A stretch of 64,000 nt of DNA from Rhodopseudomonas telluris (GCF_042432815.1 NZ_JBHLWM010000004.1:124001-188000), one strand, 5' to 3'. Shown: positions 7,522-16,944, numbered from the stretch's first letter. Numbers and translations are program-made. The notes: generated by a model not told the origin, from the letters alone.

Positions 7522-9976
7522 CGGCGAACACCTTCACCAGCCGCGCCGGCTGCATCCGCAGCAGCTTCAGGATCGGCAGCGCCGCGGCGATCAGTGACGC
7601 CAGCAGCGCGACGCCGAGCAGCTTCAGCAGCTCCCACGGAAACACTTCGAACGGCAGCCGCCAGCCGAACGCCTTGACGTTGACGACCGCGATCAGACAC
7701 CACGCCACCAGCAGGCCGAGCGGCAGCGCCAGCGCGGCGGTCAGCGCCGCCATCGACAGCGTCTTCATCAGCTCGACGACCGCGAGCTTGCGCCGGCTGA
7801 TGCCGATCGCCCACAGCGGCGCGACCTGCGGCAGCCGCGAATTGCCGAGCGTCAGCAGGCTGGTGAGCAGCGCAACGCCGGCGATGCCGAGCGTGAAGGC
7901 GTTCAGCGCCGTGGTCACCGCGAAGGTGCGGTTGAAGATCCGCTTGGACTCGGTCTTGAGCGTCGCCTGATCGGCGAGGCTGCGATTGTCGAGCCGGAAG
8001 GTGGCGCGCAGATCGTCCACCAGCGCCGGCACCCGGGCGGGATCGACCCGCAGGCCGAACCGTGTCTGCGCCACGTCGGGAAAGTGCGCGATCAGCGCCT
8101 GATAATCGACGCCGATCTGGCCGCGCGGATTGCCATAGTCCGCGTAGATCGCGGCGACGCGCAGCGGCCAGGCGCCCCTGCCGGTCGGAACGTCGATGCG
8201 GTCGCCGAGCGACAGCTTCATCCGCCGCGACAATTGCTCGCTGATCATCGCGCCATCGCCGCGCGCGACCGCGTCCCAGACATCGGGGCTCCGTTCGAGC
8301 AGCGGCCAGTTGTCCCGATAGGTCGGATCGTCGGCGAAGCCGATGATCTCGGCCGGCCAGCCGCCGAGCTTCACCTCGGCGCGTGCGCCGGGCAGCAGCG
8401 CGGTGACTTCGGGACGTTGCTTCAGCCAGGCCTTGATCTCGCCAGCCTGTTGGTCGTTCGCGGCGTTGAGATAGACTTCGGCGGCGAGCCGTCCGTCGAG
8501 CCAGCGCACGAATGTGCGGCTGAAGCTCTCCACCATGGTGCCGACGCCGACATTGACGCCGAGCGCCAGCAGCAGCGCCATCAGGGCGAGCGACAGTCCG
8601 GAGAGCTGCAGCCGGTTATCGGCCCAGAACCACTTTGCCAGCGGCCGGTATGAGGCGCGCTCACCGAGCGCCAGCACCAGCCCGAGCACCGCCGGCAGTC
8701 CAAGCGCTGCGCCGAGCAGGATCGCGGCCAGCACCGCGAAGCCCGACACCAGCGAGTCGCCGAAGATCAGGAAGCCCGCCGCCGCGACGAACACCAGCAC
8801 GGCGACGCTGCCCTGGATCAGCAGCCAGCGCTGCTGCGCCTGCTGCCAGGCGAAGGCTTGTGCGGCGGCCAGCACCGGCATGCGCGCCGCCTTGATCAGG
8901 CTGGCCGCTGCCGCCGCGAGCGCGCCGAGAATGCTGATGGCGATGCCGGCCAGCCACCATTGTGGCTTCAGTGACAATTCGCCGGGAATCTGCGCGCCGT
9001 ACAGGCCGCGCAGGCTGGCGGCGACATCCGGCAGCAGCGTCGCGGCGATGAAGTAACCGCAGACCAAACCGATCAGCCCGGCGACAAGTGCGATCAGCGT
9101 CAGTTCGATCACCATCACGCTGTTGAGCAACCGCGCCGAGGCGCCGCAGGCGCGCAGCGTCCGCAGCGTCGGCCGGCGCTGCTCGAAGGCGAGCCCGATC
9201 GCCGAATTGACGATGAACAGCCCGACCAGAAACGACAGCAGGCCGAACGCGGTGAGGTTGAGATGAAAGCTGTCGGTCAGCCGCTCGAGATCGGTTTCGG
9301 TGTTGGGCTCGACCCGCTTGAGCTGATCGCCGACCACATCGTGCAGCGGCGTGCGCGCGCCGCCAGCCTTGGTACCGATCAGCAGCCGCGACACTTTATC
9401 CTGCAGGCCGAGCAGCGGCTGCGCGAAGCCGATGTCGGTCACCAGCACGCCCGGCGCGATCTCCGGCTGCGGCTTGAGCGGCGGCAGCTTGCCGCCATTG
9501 CTGAGCGTCGGCGTTGCGCCTTCGCTGAGTTGCAGTTCGCGCATCGTGTCCGGCGAGATCAACGTCTGGCCCGGCGGCAGGATGAAGCCCTGCAGATTGG
9601 CGGTGCCGATCGCCGGTGCGGTGCTGGCTTCGACTGGCAGCGACAGCGGCTCGATGCCGGTGAGCCGCAGCGTGCGGCCGCCGAGCCGGACCTGGCCTTC
9701 GACCACGGGCGACACCGCCCAGCCGGCGCGGCGCAGATCGACGAATAGCTTTTGTGGGAAGTGATCAGCGTTCGGTGCGACGAGAGTCGCGGTGCGGGCG
9801 CCGCCGAGCGTCGCCGCGGCGCGGTCGTAGCTGGTGCGGGCCTGCGCGTTCAGCGCCTGCACGCCGCTCCACAGCGCGGTCGCCGAGATCAGGCCGATCA
9901 GCAGCGTGGCGAATTGCAGCTTGTGCCGCCGCCAGTGGCTGAGCAGCACCGCGAGAATCCACAGCGCGCGTCTCAC
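7511..9976 (-). CDS. FtsX-like ABC transporter permease
   Basis: The 821-residue membrane protein has a first transmembrane segment near residues 15-40 (LQFATLLIGLISATALWSG), a large periplasmic part, and two FtsX domains (FGLLSFLVGLFIVNSAIGLAF; then ALNAFTLGIAGVALLTSLLTLGNSR). This two-domain layout is usual for MacB/LolC-like relatives. I chose the GTG at 9976 because it overlaps the ATPase stop as GTGA, and VRRALWILAVLLSHWRRHKL is a proper start. A longer open frame runs upstream to 10276 but only reads through the ATPase gene out of frame. It should move a substrate out of the inner membrane rather than import. Confidence 0.9.
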   Translation of the reverse strand: MRRALWILAVLLSHWRRHKLQFATLLIGLISATALWSGVQALNAQARTSYDRAAATLGGARTATLVAPNADHFPQKLFVDLRRAGWAVSPVVEGQVRLGGRTLRLTGIEPLSLPVEASTAPAIGTANLQGFILPPGQTLISPDTMRELQLSEGATPTLSNGGKLPPLKPQPEIAPGVLVTDIGFAQPLLGLQDKVSRLLIGTKAGGARTPLHDVVGDQLKRVEPNTETDLERLTDSFHLNLTAFGLLSFLVGLFIVNSAIGLAFEQRRPTLRTLRACGASARLLNSVMVIELTLIALVAGLIGLVCGYFIAATLLPDVAASLRGLYGAQIPGELSLKPQWWLAGIAISILGALAAAAASLIKAARMPVLAAAQAFAWQQAQQRWLLIQGSVAVLVFVAAAGFLIFGDSLVSGFAVLAAILLGAALGLPAVLGLVLALGERASYRPLAKWFWADNRLQLSGLSLALMALLLALGVNVGVGTMVESFSRTFVRWLDGRLAAEVYLNAANDQQAGEIKAWLKQRPEVTALLPGARAEVKLGGWPAEIIGFADDPTYRDNWPLLERSPDVWDAVARGDGAMISEQLSRRMKLSLGDRIDVPTGRGAWPLRVAAIYADYGNPRGQIGVDYQALIAHFPDVAQTRFGLRVDPARVPALVDDLRATFRLDNRSLADQATLKTESKRIFNRTFAVTTALNAFTLGIAGVALLTSLLTLGNSRLPQVAPLWAIGISRRKLAVVELMKTLSMAALTAALALPLGLLVAWCLIAVVNVKAFGWRLPFEVFPWELLKLLGVALLASLIAAALPILKLLRMQPARLVKVFADER

Positions 9977-10626
9977 CGGATCAGCCCCGCATGCAGATGG
10001 ACGCGGCGGTCCAGCATGCCGGCGAGCCGTTCGCTGTGCGTCACCATCAGGAAGCCGCAGCCGGTGCGGCGAACGAGGTCGGTCGCCAGCGCAAGCACGC
10101 CGTCGGCGGTGTCCTCGTCGAGATTGCCGGTCGGCTCGTCGGCGAGCAGCAGCACCGGCTTCACCGCCAGCGCCCGGCCGATCGCGACGCGCTGCTGCTG
10201 GCCGCCCGAGAGTTGTTCGGGATAGCGCTTCAACAATGCGCCGAGGCCGAGCCGTTCGATCAGTTCGGCCTGCCACGCCGCGTCATGGCGGCCGGCGAGC
10301 CGGGACTGGAAGGCGAGATTGTCGGTGACGGTGAGGCTGGGGATCAGGTTGAACTGCTGAAACACCAGGCCGAGCCGGTCGCGGCGAAACGCGGCGCGTT
10401 CGGCATCGGAGAGTCGCGCGATGTCCGACTCGCCGAACCGGATGGTGCCGCCGTCGGGCTGGTCGAGGCCGGCGATCAGATGCAGCAGCGTGCTCTTGCC
10501 GCTGCCGGATTCGCCGGTCAGCGCCACGCTCTCGCCGGCCGCGAGCGCGAAGTCGACGCCGCGCAGCACCGCGACGCTGTCCTGCCCGGAGCGATAGGAT
10601 TTGGTCAGGCCGGAGACTGTCAGCAT
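9973..10626 (-). CDS. ABC transporter ATP-binding protein, LolD/MacB type
   Basis: The 217-residue ATPase has Walker A GESGSGKST, a Q-loop (VFQQFNL), the signature LSGGQQQR, Walker B LLLADEPTGNLD and the switch histidine (MVTHSE). It powers the FtsX-type permease encoded immediately downstream; stop and GTG start overlap by four bases. I chose the ATG at 10626 (MLTVSGLTKSYRSGQ) because it gives the usual start of the family. The longer frame upstream is Arg/Pro/Cys-rich and looks non-coding. Confidence 0.93.
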   Translation of the reverse strand: MLTVSGLTKSYRSGQDSVAVLRGVDFALAAGESVALTGESGSGKSTLLHLIAGLDQPDGGTIRFGESDIARLSDAERAAFRRDRLGLVFQQFNLIPSLTVTDNLAFQSRLAGRHDAAWQAELIERLGLGALLKRYPEQLSGGQQQRVAIGRALAVKPVLLLADEPTGNLDEDTADGVLALATDLVRRTGCGFLMVTHSERLAGMLDRRVHLHAGLIR

Positions 10627-10964
10627 GTGCCGGCACGCCCACCGGCTTGCATCGAACGGACCCCGCGCCGCGCCGCAACGTGGCCCGGGGGCGCCGCAAC
10701 ACCGCGGCGCAGGCCACGCATCGTCGAACCGATCATGCTGAACATCCTGCAGAACTATCCAGCCCGATATGGGGACGCGGCGGCGCCGGCTCAACGCTCC
10801 GCCGGATGGTTTGTTTGCAGCGCAACGCGGTTCGTCGGCCGCGGCTGCGACCAAATGGCCTCAGTTTGATTGCAATCGCACGCAATCGGCGGCAGCATTG
10901 AAACAGTCTCGCAAGAGATGCGGACAATAACAGCGCGTCAGAACGCAGGACTGGGAGGCCGCAC
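10627..10964. other. Divergent intergenic region
   Basis: This 338-base gap separates the minus-strand ABC operon from the plus-strand MFS gene, so it should hold both promoters. I see no convincing ORF, repeat or structured RNA. An AACTGGGAGGCCGC ribosome-binding site precedes the ATG at 10965 or nearby. Confidence 0.5.
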
Positions 10965-12251
10965 GTGCATGAACGTTCGACGCCGAAAGGCGCCTGGAAG
11001 ATCACCTTCCTGCTGTTCCTGTTCATGATCGTCAACTTCGCCGACAAGATCGTGGTCGGCCTCGCCGGCGTGCCGATCACACGCGACATGCGGCTGACGC
11101 CGGAGCAGTTCGGTCTGCTCGGGTCGTCGTTCTTCTTTCTGTTCTCGATCTCCGCCATCGTGGTCGGCTTCGTGGTCAATCGCATCGACACGCGCTGGGT
11201 GGTGCTGGTGCTGGCGCTGATCTGGGCGGTGGCGCAATTCCCGATGGTCGGCGAAGTGAGTTTCGCCACGCTGCTGATTTGCCGCATCATTCTCGGCGCC
11301 GGCGAGGGGCCGGCGTTCTCGGTCGCGGCGCATGCGATCTACAAGTGGTTTCCCGATCACAAGCGCACGCTGCCGACCGCGATCCTGTCACAGGGTTCGG
11401 CGTTCGGCGTGATCCTCGCGGTGCCGGCGCTGAACTGGATCATCGTCGATCACTCCTGGCACTACGCATTCGGTGCGCTCGGCCTCGTCGGGCTGATGTG
11501 GGCGGCGGCGTGGCTGGCGCTCGGCAAGGAAGGCCCGCTGGTGCCGACCGCCGCGATGGCCGCGGCCGAGACGCGGATTCCCTATGCGCGGCTGCTGACG
11601 TCGCGGACCTTCGTCGGCTGCGTCGCCGCGACCTTCGGGGCCTATTGGGCGCTGTCGCTCGGGCTGACCTGGTTCACCACCTACATCGTCACCGGCCTCG
11701 GCTTCAGCCAGCACGACGCCGGCCTGATCTCGGTCACGCCCTGGGTGTTCGGCGCCGCGATGGTGCTGTTCACCGGCTGGCTGTCGCAGACGCTGATGGC
11801 GCGCGGCGTCTCGACACGTCGGGCGCGCGGCGTGCTCGGCGCGGCGCCGCTGGTGGTCGGCGGCGTGATCCTGCTGTCGATGCCGCTGCTGCACAGCCCG
11901 GCGGCGCTGATCGCCGCGCTGGTGGTCGGTGCCGGGCTATGCGGGTCGATCTACGTGGTGTGTCCGCCGATGATCGCCGAGTTCACCCCGGTGGCGCAGC
12001 GCGGCGCCGCGATCGCGATCTACGGCGCGCTGTACACGCTGGCCGGCGTCGTCGCGCCGCTGGTGATGGGCAGCGTGGTGCAGACCGCCGCCAACGTGAA
12101 CGACGGCTATCTGACCGGCTACATGATCAACGGCGCGGTGCTGATCGCCTCCGGCCTGCTCGGCCTGCTGCTGCTGTGGCCGAACACGGAGCGTGCGCGG
12201 CTGCTGAACGCTGCGGAGCCGACGGCGCTCGGGCTGCGCAAGCCGGCGTAG
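10965..12251 (+). CDS. MFS transporter, anion:cation symporter-like
   Basis: The 428-residue protein has 12 predicted membrane segments, starting KITFLLFLFMIVNFADKIVVGL. The order NFADK..., RIILGAGEGPAFSVAAHAIYKWFP and the early charged loop RIDTRWVV resemble the ACS (SLC17-like) group, which takes up organic anions such as carboxylates and aromatic acids. A GGGAGG site lies upstream of the ATG. It stands alone between repeats; the substrate cannot be told from sequence. Confidence 0.88.
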   Translation: MHERSTPKGAWKITFLLFLFMIVNFADKIVVGLAGVPITRDMRLTPEQFGLLGSSFFFLFSISAIVVGFVVNRIDTRWVVLVLALIWAVAQFPMVGEVSFATLLICRIILGAGEGPAFSVAAHAIYKWFPDHKRTLPTAILSQGSAFGVILAVPALNWIIVDHSWHYAFGALGLVGLMWAAAWLALGKEGPLVPTAAMAAAETRIPYARLLTSRTFVGCVAATFGAYWALSLGLTWFTTYIVTGLGFSQHDAGLISVTPWVFGAAMVLFTGWLSQTLMARGVSTRRARGVLGAAPLVVGGVILLSMPLLHSPAALIAALVVGAGLCGSIYVVCPPMIAEFTPVAQRGAAIAIYGALYTLAGVVAPLVMGSVVQTAANVNDGYLTGYMINGAVLIASGLLGLLLLWPNTERARLLNAAEPTALGLRKPA

Positions 12252-12263
12252 TTCGCAAGCCTC

Positions 12264-12352
12264 CGTCTTGCCCGGGCTTGTCCCGGGCATCCACGTCTTA
12301 CAGTTCAGTGGCAAGAAAGGCGTGGATGGCCGGGACGAGCCCGGCCATGACG
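12264..12352. repeat. Palindromic intergenic repeat, family D
   Basis: CCCGGGCTTGTCCCGGGCATCCACG pairs with CGTGGATGGCCGGGACGAGC...GGCCATGACG. A close copy is at 40253-40342 and degraded ones at 30773-30863 and 39008-39130. Confidence 0.8.
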
Positions 12353-12402
12353 TGGTGGGGTCGTCGTTGAACTACTTAGTCACCGAGACTTCGTGGCTAA
12401 GC

Positions 12403-13623
12403 TTACTGGCTCGGCCCGTCGGTGTTGTACACTTCGCCTTCCGGCACCCAGCTCTTGCCGTCGAATTTGGCGATCTGCATCTGGGTGTAGGGGGCGTAGC
12501 GGTCGGGGCGGGTGGAGATCTTGATGCCCGGCAGCAGCAGCGGCGCTTCGGTCGGCTTGATGTTGGTGGCCTGCTTCAGCAGGTTGTCGCGCGTGAGATT
12601 GTCGCCGCAGGCTTCGAGCACCTTCACGGTCATATAGGCCGAGATGTAGCCGGTGACGGTGGAACCGTCGGCGATGTCGCCTTTCGGGTACCACTTGGTG
12701 AGGAATTCCTTGAACTCCTTGACGTCGGCGTCATTCTCGAACCGCGGATCGGTCGGCGTCTTGGCCGCCAGCGCGGTGAGCAGGCCGGTCGAGGCTTCCT
12801 TGCCGGCGGGTTCGAGTACGCCCTTGATCGAGCTCGAAACGCTGACCACGAAGTTCAGCGGCTTCCAGTTCAGCTCGTGGACCTTGCGGATCGCCTGCGC
12901 GCCGAACTTCGGCGTCGCCATGGTGAACAGCGTGTCGGCGCCCGAGGCCTTCAGGGCGACGATCTGCGAGTCGACGGTCGGATCGCTGACTTCGTAGGTG
13001 ACCTCCTTGACGATCATCGTCTTGGCCTTGTCGCCGAGACCGTCCTTGAGGCCCTTGACGTAATCCTTGCCGGCGTCGTCGTTCTGCGAGAACACGCCGA
13101 GCTTGGCATCGGGCTTGTTCTTGAGCAGGTACTTCGCGAAGATCATGCCCTCCATCTGGTAAGGCGGGTAGAGCTGCGTGGTCCACGGGAAGTTCTTCGG
13201 ATCGTCCCACTTCGCCGCGCCGGTCGAGATGAACAGCTGCGGCACCTTCTTGCCGTTGAGATATTTCTGGATCGCCGTGTTGGTCGGCGTACCGATGGTG
13301 CCGATGATCGCCAGCACCTCGTCCTGCTCGACCAGCCGCCGCGTCTGCTCCACCGTCTTGGGCGGCGAGTAGGCGTCGTCGAGGCTGATCATCTTGATCT
13401 TGCGGCCATTGACGCCGCCTTTTGCGTTGATCATGGCGTAGTACGCGTCTTCGACGTGGCCCTGTACGCCATAGGCCGAGGCCGGGCCGCTATACGGCAT
13501 GGTCTGGCCGATCTTGATTTCGCTGTCGGTGACGCCGGGGCCGTATTGCTTCTGGGCGAAGGCGGGCTGAGCCGCTGCGACGGCGAACAAGCCGGCCGCG
13601 AGCAGGCTGAGGCGGGTGGTCAT
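12403..13623 (-). CDS. ABC transporter substrate-binding protein, Liv/aromatic-acid type
   Basis: The 406-residue protein has a signal peptide (MTTRLSLLAAGLFAVAAAQPAFA) and a type I binding fold typical of the Liv group (YGPGVTDSEIKIGQTMPYSG, NAKGGVNGRKIKMISLDDAYSPPKTVEQTRRLVE). The latter pattern is common in Bradyrhizobiaceae binding proteins assigned to aromatic or other carboxylates. I chose the ATG at 13623, which has AGAGGAAG just upstream; the frame extends to 13725 without another good start. No transporter genes are adjacent. A perfect inverted repeat at 13740-13754 lies upstream and may control it. Confidence 0.9.
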   Translation of the reverse strand: MTTRLSLLAAGLFAVAAAQPAFAQKQYGPGVTDSEIKIGQTMPYSGPASAYGVQGHVEDAYYAMINAKGGVNGRKIKMISLDDAYSPPKTVEQTRRLVEQDEVLAIIGTIGTPTNTAIQKYLNGKKVPQLFISTGAAKWDDPKNFPWTTQLYPPYQMEGMIFAKYLLKNKPDAKLGVFSQNDDAGKDYVKGLKDGLGDKAKTMIVKEVTYEVSDPTVDSQIVALKASGADTLFTMATPKFGAQAIRKVHELNWKPLNFVVSVSSSIKGVLEPAGKEASTGLLTALAAKTPTDPRFENDADVKEFKEFLTKWYPKGDIADGSTVTGYISAYMTVKVLEACGDNLTRDNLLKQATNIKPTEAPLLLPGIKISTRPDRYAPYTQMQIAKFDGKSWVPEGEVYNTDGPSQ

Positions 13624-13739
13624 GGCACTTCCTCTCTTTGGTTGAAGCCGCACTCTGCGGTGCGGGCTGTCGTGATCGTCCGCGCGTCCGATTAGGCGCA
13701 CGCGGCGATCGGCCGACGCTCTCACGCGGCCGCCATGAG

Positions 13740-13754
13740 TTCAAATCATTTGAA
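13740..13754. promoter_or_regulatory. Inverted repeat, candidate operator
   Basis: TTCAAATCATTTGAA is a perfect 7-base inverted repeat around a central C. It lies about 115 bases upstream of the binding-protein start at 13623, in a locally AT-rich patch. The shape suits a dimeric repressor (TetR, MarR or GntR type). No regulator gene is adjacent. The surrounding gap 13624-13937 shows nothing else I can name. Confidence 0.45.
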
Positions 13755-13937
13755 TCCAAATTGCACGCCGCAGCGCGGCGCGAAGGTCGACGACGCGTCG
13801 GAGAATTCATCGCGGCGGAATAAGCGTGAGCCGAACCAGCTGATCTGCGGATATTTCGGCTACTTTGCCGGCAGGCATCGGGTGCCTGCCGCACAACGTC
13901 GCACCCGGCGATCCGTCAGGGCGGATCGCAGACGCGC

Positions 13938-14117
13938 TTAGAGATCGCGCTGCTCGTCGTCGCGGTCACGCTCCGGCGCGCAGATGTCGCCGCTGTCGTA
14001 GAGATCGTCGTCCGGCAGCCGCGCGGACACCGGCTTGGCGGCCGCGACTTCTTTCGTCGTCGCGGCGACCTTGTCCTTGCGGACCTTTTTGGGCTTGATC
14101 TTCTGCCACCCGATCAT
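13938..14117 (-). CDS. Small hypothetical protein (59 aa)
   Basis: MIGWQKIKPKKVRKDKV begins a short product with a lysine-rich basic first third and an acidic C-terminus (LPDDDLYDSGDICAPERDRDD). There is no signal peptide or membrane segment. The charge segregation and plain composition look more like a gene than a shadow frame. The frame stays open to 14216, so the start is uncertain. I do not recognise a family. Confidence 0.4.
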   Translation of the reverse strand: MIGWQKIKPKKVRKDKVAATTKEVAAAKPVSARLPDDDLYDSGDICAPERDRDDEQRDL

Positions 14118-14298
14118 CGTCTTGGATCCCGTCAGCACGGGGCCGAAACGCGCCGTGGCGCGGTTCGGGTCCGTTGTCGTCCTGTCGCGGCCATTTGGCC
14201 ACCGAAACAGTTGCAATCTAGCCCATGATCAGCGGCTACCGGCCGCATTTTGCACAAGGCAGCATCGCGCCGCCCGCGGGGCGGAGGGCGCGGGCATT

Positions 14299-14607
14299 TC
14301 AGGTGCGGTGGCCGCCCTTCTGCTGTTCGGCCAGCCAGTCCGACAGCGCGCGCGGCGTCGGTTCTGCCGACTTGCCGGCAGCCGTGCGCGTGCCGGCGGT
14401 CTTGCCGGTGCCGGCCTTGGCGCGCTTGGTCTTGGTCGGAGCGCGCTGCGGTTCGGCGGCCTCGCGCGCCAGACGCAACGCCCTCAGCCGGGCCATGTTG
14501 TCGAGAGTCGCCTTCGCAGCGGCCTCGCGTTCAGCGCGGCCGCTGTCGGTCTCCTGTGCGGCTGCGCCAGAGCGTGCAGCGGGGCGGGAATTTTCGTCGT
14601 TCGTCAT
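14299..14607 (-). CDS. Hypothetical basic protein (102 aa)
   Basis: The start MTNDENSRPAARSG leads into an Ala/Arg/Lys-rich, probably disordered protein with a helical stretch (LDNMARLRALRLAREA) and a linker rich in KTKRAKAGTGKTAGT. It ends with a short conserved-looking segment (RALSDWLAEQQKGGHRT). Low-complexity basic proteins like this are common in Bradyrhizobiaceae and may bind nucleic acid, but no function is known. It lies downstream of btuB on the same strand, after a terminator, so it is probably transcribed separately. Confidence 0.5.
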   Translation of the reverse strand: MTNDENSRPAARSGAAAQETDSGRAEREAAAKATLDNMARLRALRLAREAAEPQRAPTKTKRAKAGTGKTAGTRTAAGKSAEPTPRALSDWLAEQQKGGHRT

Positions 14608-14656
14608 TCGTCCACGTCGATTGTCTTCGGGGAATTGGGAAGCGCGGGGTGTAGCA

Positions 14657-14695
14657 AGAAAAAAGGCCCCGGGACAGCTTTTGCTGCCGGGGCCT
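14657..14695 (-). terminator. Rho-independent terminator after btuB
   Basis: Read on the minus strand, GGCCCCGG...CCGGGGCC forms a stem with loop CAGCAAAAGCTG, followed by a run of T (the A-run at 14658-14664 on the plus strand). It sits about 40 bases past the btuB stop. Confidence 0.85.
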
Positions 14696-14735
14696 GTCAT
14701 GCACGATAGTCGGTGTGGCGCGACGTGATGTCCGG

Positions 14736-16832
14736 TCAGAAGGTCACGCCAGCCTTGGCCAGATAGGTTCGGCCCGGCAGCGGATACGCGCCGTAACGGC
14801 CGGGCGTGAAAGTGCTGGCCACCGCGTAATCGTAATATTGCGCGTTGAACAGATTGATCACGCTCAGCGACCAGAAGAAGTGGTCGACTTCGCCGCTCAG
14901 CTTGACATCGACGGTGCCGTTGGCCGGGATCTTGACCTGGCCGTTGGCATTGTCGTTGTCCATGAAGCGGCTGCTCCAAACCCGCGCGGTGGCATCGAAC
15001 ACGACGTATTTCTGCCAGACGTTCCAGGTCACGCCGGCATTCGCCGTATAGCGCGACACCAGCGGCACGTCGTTGCCGGAGAGCGGGCCCTCGCGGAACG
15101 TCGCCCGCGTATAGGCTGCGCCGCTGCGCAGCAGCAAATTGTCGCTGATCCGCACCGACGAGCTGGTCTCGGCCCCGGTGCGACGCGTCGGATCGAGGTT
15201 GGTGTTGTAGAAGTTCACCGGGTCGTAGCGGATCTCGTTGGTCAGATCCATGTTGTAGACGCTGGTCTGCATCTCGAACGGGCCGGACTTGATCCGGAAG
15301 CCGCCTTCGACGTCGACCGAGGTCTGGGTCTTCAGCGCGAAGGTGCCCGGAATCGGATTGAAGAACGCATCATAAGACGGACCCGAGGCGACGCGCTCGT
15401 CGACATTCGGCGTGCGGAACGCGCGCGCTCCGCGGGCGAACACGCTGAACACGTCGTTGAAGCGATGCTCGAGGCCGACATGCAGCGCATGCTGGGTCTC
15501 GGTGCTGTTCAGCGGCTGCGCCTGCGCTTCGCCGAAATAGCCCGGCGCCAGCGGATTGAGCCGGTCGGCGGCGTCGACCTTCACGCTCTGCACCCGGCCG
15601 CCATACGAGAAGTCGGTGCTCGGCAGCACGGCGATGGTCTGCTGCCAATAACCGGCCAGCGTCTTCTGCGACAGATTGTAGACGTGCACCGGCGGCGTGC
15701 CGCGATACTGGCCGCGGTCGGAATCATAGGTCGCGTCGTAATAGTCGAGGCCCGTGAGGATCTTCGACGGCAGGCCGAAGAACGCGTTCTTGATGCTAAG
15801 CCGCGGCGTGATCGACCAGGTCTGGAGATGCGCGTCGAACCAGCTCGCGTTGAAGCTCTGCAGCGGCACGTCGCCGAAATAGCCGGCCTGTTGCCGCTTG
15901 TCGCGGACGCCGCCATCGACGATCAGCTCGGCGCCGTCCCACAGCGATTTGGTGAAGCCGGCGGTGAGGTTGGCGCCCTGCTTGTCGGCGAAGTTGAACG
16001 GCGTGCTGGTGCCGCTGCGGTCGGTCTGCAGCTGGTTGACGCCGATCGAGGGATCGACGATCCGCGAGCCGGGCAGACCGAGACGCTGGTTGTCGCCGGA
16101 GATGTTGAGGAACGCGCTGAGATCGCCGGTGGTGTAGCGCAGTTCGCCGATCGCGTTGTTCTGTTCCAGCGCGTTGTTGGAGCGGTAGCCGTCGGAGCGG
16201 ACGCCGTTGGCGAACGCAGAGGTCGACCACGGCCCGGAATTGAACGCCGCCGACACCGCGGCGAGTCGCTGGTTGAATGAGCCGACGCCGCCTTCGGCGC
16301 GGAACGTCGCGGGCGGGCCGCCGGTGCCGCTCTTGGTGACGATGTTGATGACGCCGCCGACCGCGTTGTCGCCGTACAGCACGGCGCCGCTGCCGCCGCG
16401 GGTGATCTCGATGCGCTCGATCGACTGCAGCGGGATGCTCGACAGGTCGACGCCCTGCAGGTCGAGGTCGTTGAGGCGGCGGCCGTTGATCAGGAACAGC
16501 GTGTTCGAGGTCGCGGTGGCGCCGAAGCCGCGCAAATCGACCGACGAGCCGGTGCCGTTGACGCCGCCATACAGCGACGTGGTCTGCACGCCGGGCGTCT
16601 GCGCGATGATGTCCTGCACGGTCTGCGCCGGCGAATGCGCGATGTCGTCGGCGGTGATCACTGTGCTCGAGGTGCCGACGATCGCGTCGGAGGTGCGCGT
16701 CGCGGTGACGTTGATGGCGGGCAGCATGTCCTGCGCGGCCGCAGGCGCGAGCGTGGCGAACAGGCTGGAAGCCAGGATGGTGGAGCACAGCAGCGCGCGC
16801 GTGCGCGGTGCAGCGGAGTGAGAAGACGGCAT
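14736..16832 (-). CDS. btuB: TonB-dependent outer membrane receptor, cobalamin uptake (BtuB-like)
   Basis: The 698-residue receptor has a signal peptide (cut near APAAAQ), a TonB box region (INVTATRTSD), a plug domain (VQDIIAQTPGVQ, GGVNGTGSSVDLRG, ERIEITRGGSGAVLYGDNAVGGVINIVTK) and a 22-strand barrel ending in an aromatic residue (YLAKAGVTF). It imports a large ligand across the outer membrane using TonB energy. The plug alone does not identify the ligand, but the cobalamin riboswitch directly upstream makes vitamin B12 or a related corrinoid by far the likeliest. I chose the ATG at 16832 (MPSSHSAAPRTRALL). No btuFCD or TonB genes are adjacent. Confidence 0.92.
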   Translation of the reverse strand: MPSSHSAAPRTRALLCSTILASSLFATLAPAAAQDMLPAINVTATRTSDAIVGTSSTVITADDIAHSPAQTVQDIIAQTPGVQTTSLYGGVNGTGSSVDLRGFGATATSNTLFLINGRRLNDLDLQGVDLSSIPLQSIERIEITRGGSGAVLYGDNAVGGVINIVTKSGTGGPPATFRAEGGVGSFNQRLAAVSAAFNSGPWSTSAFANGVRSDGYRSNNALEQNNAIGELRYTTGDLSAFLNISGDNQRLGLPGSRIVDPSIGVNQLQTDRSGTSTPFNFADKQGANLTAGFTKSLWDGAELIVDGGVRDKRQQAGYFGDVPLQSFNASWFDAHLQTWSITPRLSIKNAFFGLPSKILTGLDYYDATYDSDRGQYRGTPPVHVYNLSQKTLAGYWQQTIAVLPSTDFSYGGRVQSVKVDAADRLNPLAPGYFGEAQAQPLNSTETQHALHVGLEHRFNDVFSVFARGARAFRTPNVDERVASGPSYDAFFNPIPGTFALKTQTSVDVEGGFRIKSGPFEMQTSVYNMDLTNEIRYDPVNFYNTNLDPTRRTGAETSSSVRISDNLLLRSGAAYTRATFREGPLSGNDVPLVSRYTANAGVTWNVWQKYVVFDATARVWSSRFMDNDNANGQVKIPANGTVDVKLSGEVDHFFWSLSVINLFNAQYYDYAVASTFTPGRYGAYPLPGRTYLAKAGVTF

Positions 16833-16944
16833 GGATAACCTCGGCCGGACGTTCAGTGGCACGTCACAGCGAACGAGGGATCACCATGCTTGCGCGGGTG
16901 AAACCAATGCCTGCAATTCCCGACCGGCACTCTCGCGTGTGACC

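Noticed and set aside
9977..10276. N-terminal extension of the FtsX permease
   Set aside because: The extra codons are the ATPase gene read out of frame; the GTG at 9976 overlaps the ATPase stop and starts a proper membrane segment.
12268..13695. 475-codon plus-strand frame opposite the binding-protein gene
   Set aside because: It is antisense to a well-supported gene, begins inside a repeat and has no domain signature.
14715..16280. 521-codon plus-strand frame opposite btuB
   Set aside because: It is antisense to a clear TonB receptor with riboswitch; composition is low-complexity Arg/Gly/Val.
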